Virus record (IMG/VR): IMGVR_UViG_3300009068_000181
Location: 1 to 24,578 of that record
DNA length: 24,578 bases
Source: a virus
Direction: 5' to 3' (one strand)
Shown here: in pieces, positions 23,501 through 24,578 of the stretch
How positions within the stretch are numbered: position 1 is the stretch's first letter
Layout of the letters: each line of letters begins with the position of its first letter
The notes under the pieces: generated by a model
What the model saw: the letters and a program-made list of their open reading frames with translations, nothing else
What the model was told of the DNA's origin: nothing
The model's database searches: none
Made by a program: the position numbers and the translations under genes

Positions 23501-24578
23501 AAATGGGGTGGGAGTCTCAGGCTGTCAATCTTAGCCCTATGCGATATGCGTTAAGTTCTCTCGACAAGGCCCGGGATAAGGATATCCTTAACGCATATGT
23601 TAATCATTTTAACAACCAGCAAGATTATTTTTACGATAAACCCCCGATTAAGTATTCTAATGAAGTTCAAAAACAAATAGAAGCTATAAGAACTTTGGTC
23701 GCCGGAAGCCTTGGTGGGGGTATTGAAACCGTCGAAGCTACAACGCCCCCGGAAGAAGCAAAGGCTATTGCAGAAGAAACAAAGGCTGCTGTAGAAGCAG
23801 CGAAGAAGGAAGCAGAAGCCAAAGCTCAGGCGCTCCTAGACGAAATCGACGCCCTTACAACCGGCGTGCCTGTCGCTGCTGTCGAACTTAAAAACCTGCG
23901 TAAACAGATTACGGCTGCTATAGAAGCTGGGGATGCAGAAAAGCTTGTTGAGTTGGGAACAAAATATACTGAGCTTTTCAATAAAGTTTTGGGTGTAGAT
24001 ATTAACCCCAATCTTACCGACGCTTCGATCACGTTTCCGACGAGCACTTTTCTTGAGAACGTGATACTTTTTGATAAAGATATAGGTAAGGTAGTAGAAA
24101 TCCTTAAAGGTGCTAAAAGCAAGTTTCTTAACTGGATTGGAACTAAAGCCGGTTCTATACCTGATCTGAAGATCGTTAACGACCAAGACCTTATTAAAAA
24201 GAATACGTCTAAAGGTAAAGTCACTCACGCTCTGTATAAACCGTCAGACAAGAGTCTGCATTTTAACTTCGTGACTTTCTCGGGGCAGTCGGGAATTGTG
24301 GGGCATGAGTTGCTACATGCCATTGCCCAAAAAAGTATCTCCTACCCGAACGCCAGCCAGAAGCCGGTTGTAAAGAACCTTAAGAATCTCTACGAAGCTG
24401 TTAAAGACAATCCGGCTTTGCAGGGTCAGTACGGTATTAAGAACCTTCAGGAATTTGTGGCAGAAGGGTTTAGCAATCCTGAGTTCCAGACCTTACTGTC
24501 TTTAATCCCATATGAAAGCCAGTCAGTATGGGGTAGGTTTACTCAGTTGGTTGCAAACCTGATCGGAGTAGCAAGCGA
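20533..24578 (+). CDS. Giant polyvalent protein (partial): hydrophobic N-part, kinase-like, Nudix and HExxH zincin domains
   Basis: The ATG at 20533, five bases after the previous stop, opens a frame that stays open to the window edge (at least 1348 codons, 3' end missing). Residues 137-190 and 317-336 are Gly/Ala-rich and hydrophobic (LPGMLAGAGIGGLAGRGI). Pro-rich linkers span about 337-383 and 445-530. A kinase-like domain at about 567-746 shows WLVK (Lys588), NEVLAAKL (Glu610), WLANYD, YDNTLID (Asn686) and NIDPGGALLFRAQG (Asp699). A Nudix domain at about 905-1010 has the box KGRLEAGLTPQENAIKEVFE (Glu951, 954, 955), with Lys for Arg and Leu for the first Glu. A coiled coil (about 1073-1107) precedes a zincin, GHELLHAIAQ (His1258, Glu1259, His1262), with FVAEGFSNPEF downstream as possible third ligand. 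It is probably ejected and active in the host. A 60-codon gene lies inside its second linker. Confidence 0.88.
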   Translation, partial: MPAIKLPDGTLVNYPEGMDPELARRMVVQRFAGKHGLSSEAGEKAGWMGDLKSAGISGASAVFAGLPGVARALIGGDWNNPQLRDYRYQTQTYAPSLERASTQKMREEADKAIQKAGEEGASNEFLEAIKQYGGSRLGIFSAVQSLPGMLAGAGIGGLAGRGITAALPSLAGRKAAISAAGAVGGESALEGAEAANETYKAVFEEAIKKGLSKEEANRIADSAAKKSAAAAAGVTATLGALPIPTAEKLLAGRMAGKISGGRLASAGLGALGETPTEMLQAATGSIGTQRGLQELIPEEERTTEQLLKGVGGAMGQAAVGAGMIGGGAGFLSGGRRPEAPVAPPAPTTEAPPPPAEPGQPPLPSTPSAPPTGGPAVPPPPAVVMTKEEKQAQKAAYQAQIAQLSAGLPPEQIAQLKTEVGGKLNHPTPTVTSLEAVGEILKKYQPQGETNAPGTAATNDTGSRTSSGLAGVPAGVPPAREIVPPAPGALGGTNAPIERPTGGEGAVQPSLTPEAIPEEPPLTPEAIPGESPFPTISQSKLDRLLSVFNQPEEERVSDLDNYTLTKPKPGGSNPGGVYSDKNGEEWLVKGNLQYFHGKVTPEQSNDRANNEVLAAKLISLAGAGAPEMKVIDLKGKHAGGLGVASKMQNDLEGFDPSNPKHVEAAQKDYAIHAWLANYDVLGMGYDNTLIDKNGLAVNIDPGGALLFRAQGLPKDGMLKPDAPEFESMRNTTTEQKAVFGKMSPEMMKKSAQKLKDIEDSDISDLVDQYGPKDPTKKEELKKVLAARRDAILTKAGVFSAPKKEKTAHPQKNDKGEAVYINNPSEPTGKDSWEDPDSIIVFTPGGEVPQELNGIKFEKASDLENDINEFGGLYAFSDIKGADEYYQDSISGIEAFLEDAKDYNLQAASGAVIIEPDGRVWTISPTNGYGAKNTFAKGRLEAGLTPQENAIKEVFEETGLKVRIVGALGNFDGDTTLTRMYIAVRESGTPTEMGWESQAVNLSPMRYALSSLDKARDKDILNAYVNHFNNQQDYFYDKPPIKYSNEVQKQIEAIRTLVAGSLGGGIETVEATTPPEEAKAIAEETKAAVEAAKKEAEAKAQALLDEIDALTTGVPVAAVELKNLRKQITAAIEAGDAEKLVELGTKYTELFNKVLGVDINPNLTDASITFPTSTFLENVILFDKDIGKVVEILKGAKSKFLNWIGTKAGSIPDLKIVNDQDLIKKNTSKGKVTHALYKPSDKSLHFNFVTFSGQSGIVGHELLHAIAQKSISYPNASQKPVVKNLKNLYEAVKDNPALQGQYGIKNLQEFVAEGFSNPEFQTLLSLIPYESQSVWGRFTQLVANLIGVAS
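21869..21874 (+). promoter_or_regulatory. Strong Shine-Dalgarno sequence of the nested gene
   Basis: AAGGAG, six bases before ATG 21881, is the best match to the anti-Shine-Dalgarno consensus that I noticed at any start in the window. It lies in the middle of the giant gene's coding sequence, where it encodes part of QPQGET. Confidence 0.8.
21881..22063 (+). CDS. Nested overlapping gene: 60-residue Leu/His/Trp-rich helical protein
   Basis: A complete 60-codon frame lies entirely inside the giant gene, shifted by one base relative to it. The same frame is open further upstream (an ATG at 21830), but ATG 21881 follows AAGGAG at ideal spacing. The product has 15 Leu, 6 His and 2 Trp and looks like a compact two-helix protein: LTIPDLELALVWLESQ, a Pro/Cys turn (PGCPLPEKLCHLHP), then AHWEELMHLLNDLLEERAQS, ending in SLH. 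The giant protein over the same bases is low-complexity Ala/Gly/Pro/Thr linker, so the nested frame appears to carry the structured sequence. Function is unknown. I have a faint memory of similar short phage proteins ending in S-x-L-H, which I cannot verify. The stop (TGA 22061-22063) falls in the first unit of a tandem repeat. Confidence 0.75.
   Translation: MHPEPLQLTIPDLELALVWLESQPGCPLPEKLCHLHPAHWEELMHLLNDLLEERAQSSLH
22058..22079 (+). repeat. 22-base tandem repeat unit 1 in the giant gene linker
   Basis: Identical to 22091-22112, with a period of 33 bases. In the giant frame it encodes SLTPEAIP, and it contains the stop codon of the nested gene. Confidence 0.85.
22091..22112 (+). repeat. 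22-base tandem repeat unit 2 in the giant gene linker
   Basis: Identical to 22058-22079, encoding PLTPEAIP. The 33-base (11-residue) period keeps the giant frame and lengthens its Pro-rich linker. Confidence 0.85.

Overview
This window is a contiguous piece of a tailed-phage (Caudoviricetes) genome. Every convincing gene lies on the + strand. The genes are packed end to end, with gaps of 0 to about 40 bases, frequent TAATG or ATGA start/stop overlaps, and one clear intrinsic terminator. No stretch over 300 bases lacks a gene, and I see no tRNA, rRNA, insertion sequence, CRISPR array, integrase or attachment site. The gene set is the tail, adaptor, lysis and internal-virion part of what looks like a short-tailed (podovirus-like) phage. 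From general familiarity, not from a search, such sets are common in environmental aquatic phages. No gene identifies the host, but GH24 lysozyme and SLT transglycosylase domains suggest a bacterium with ordinary peptidoglycan, probably Gram-negative.

Layout. Positions 5-1267 hold two small basic proteins rich in a short aromatic-x-x-Gly-Gly motif, closed by a terminator at 1273-1295. Positions 1309-9388 hold a receptor-binding/tail-decoration block: an Ig-plus-beta-helix tailspike, a jelly-roll-like fibre protein, an orphan Ig domain resembling the spike's N-terminus, a beta-propeller-like protein, a His-rich cupin-like protein, a second beta-helix protein and a fibre/baseplate-like protein. 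Positions 9388-12041 hold two adaptor-like proteins flanking three small accessory genes (a zinc-ribbon protein and two tiny basic proteins), then a small conserved virion-type protein. Positions 12043-18657 hold an S74-chaperoned tail fibre, a lysozyme fused to a two-helix membrane domain, a tail nozzle/hub-like protein, a C1q-like jelly-roll protein, and two candidate internal virion proteins. Positions 18671-24578 hold a transglycosylase-headed internal virion protein and a giant gene that runs off the right edge.

The giant gene (20533 to beyond 24578, at least 1348 codons with no stop) is a mosaic. It has a Gly/Ala-rich hydrophobic N-terminal part, Pro-rich linkers, an atypical kinase-like domain, a Nudix domain, a coiled coil and an HExxH zincin. 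This is the architecture of a phage 'large polyvalent protein', the kind thought to be delivered with the DNA and to act in the host.

The most unusual observation is a complete 60-codon gene (21881-22063) nested in another frame inside one of the giant gene's disordered linkers. It has a textbook Shine-Dalgarno sequence and encodes a compact, Leu/His/Trp-rich helical-looking protein, while the host frame there encodes low-complexity Ala/Gly/Pro/Thr sequence. This looks like a real overlapping gene. Other points of interest are the lysozyme-membrane fusion with a possible internal start, the Gly-Gly motif spread over six proteins, and modules re-used among the tail proteins.
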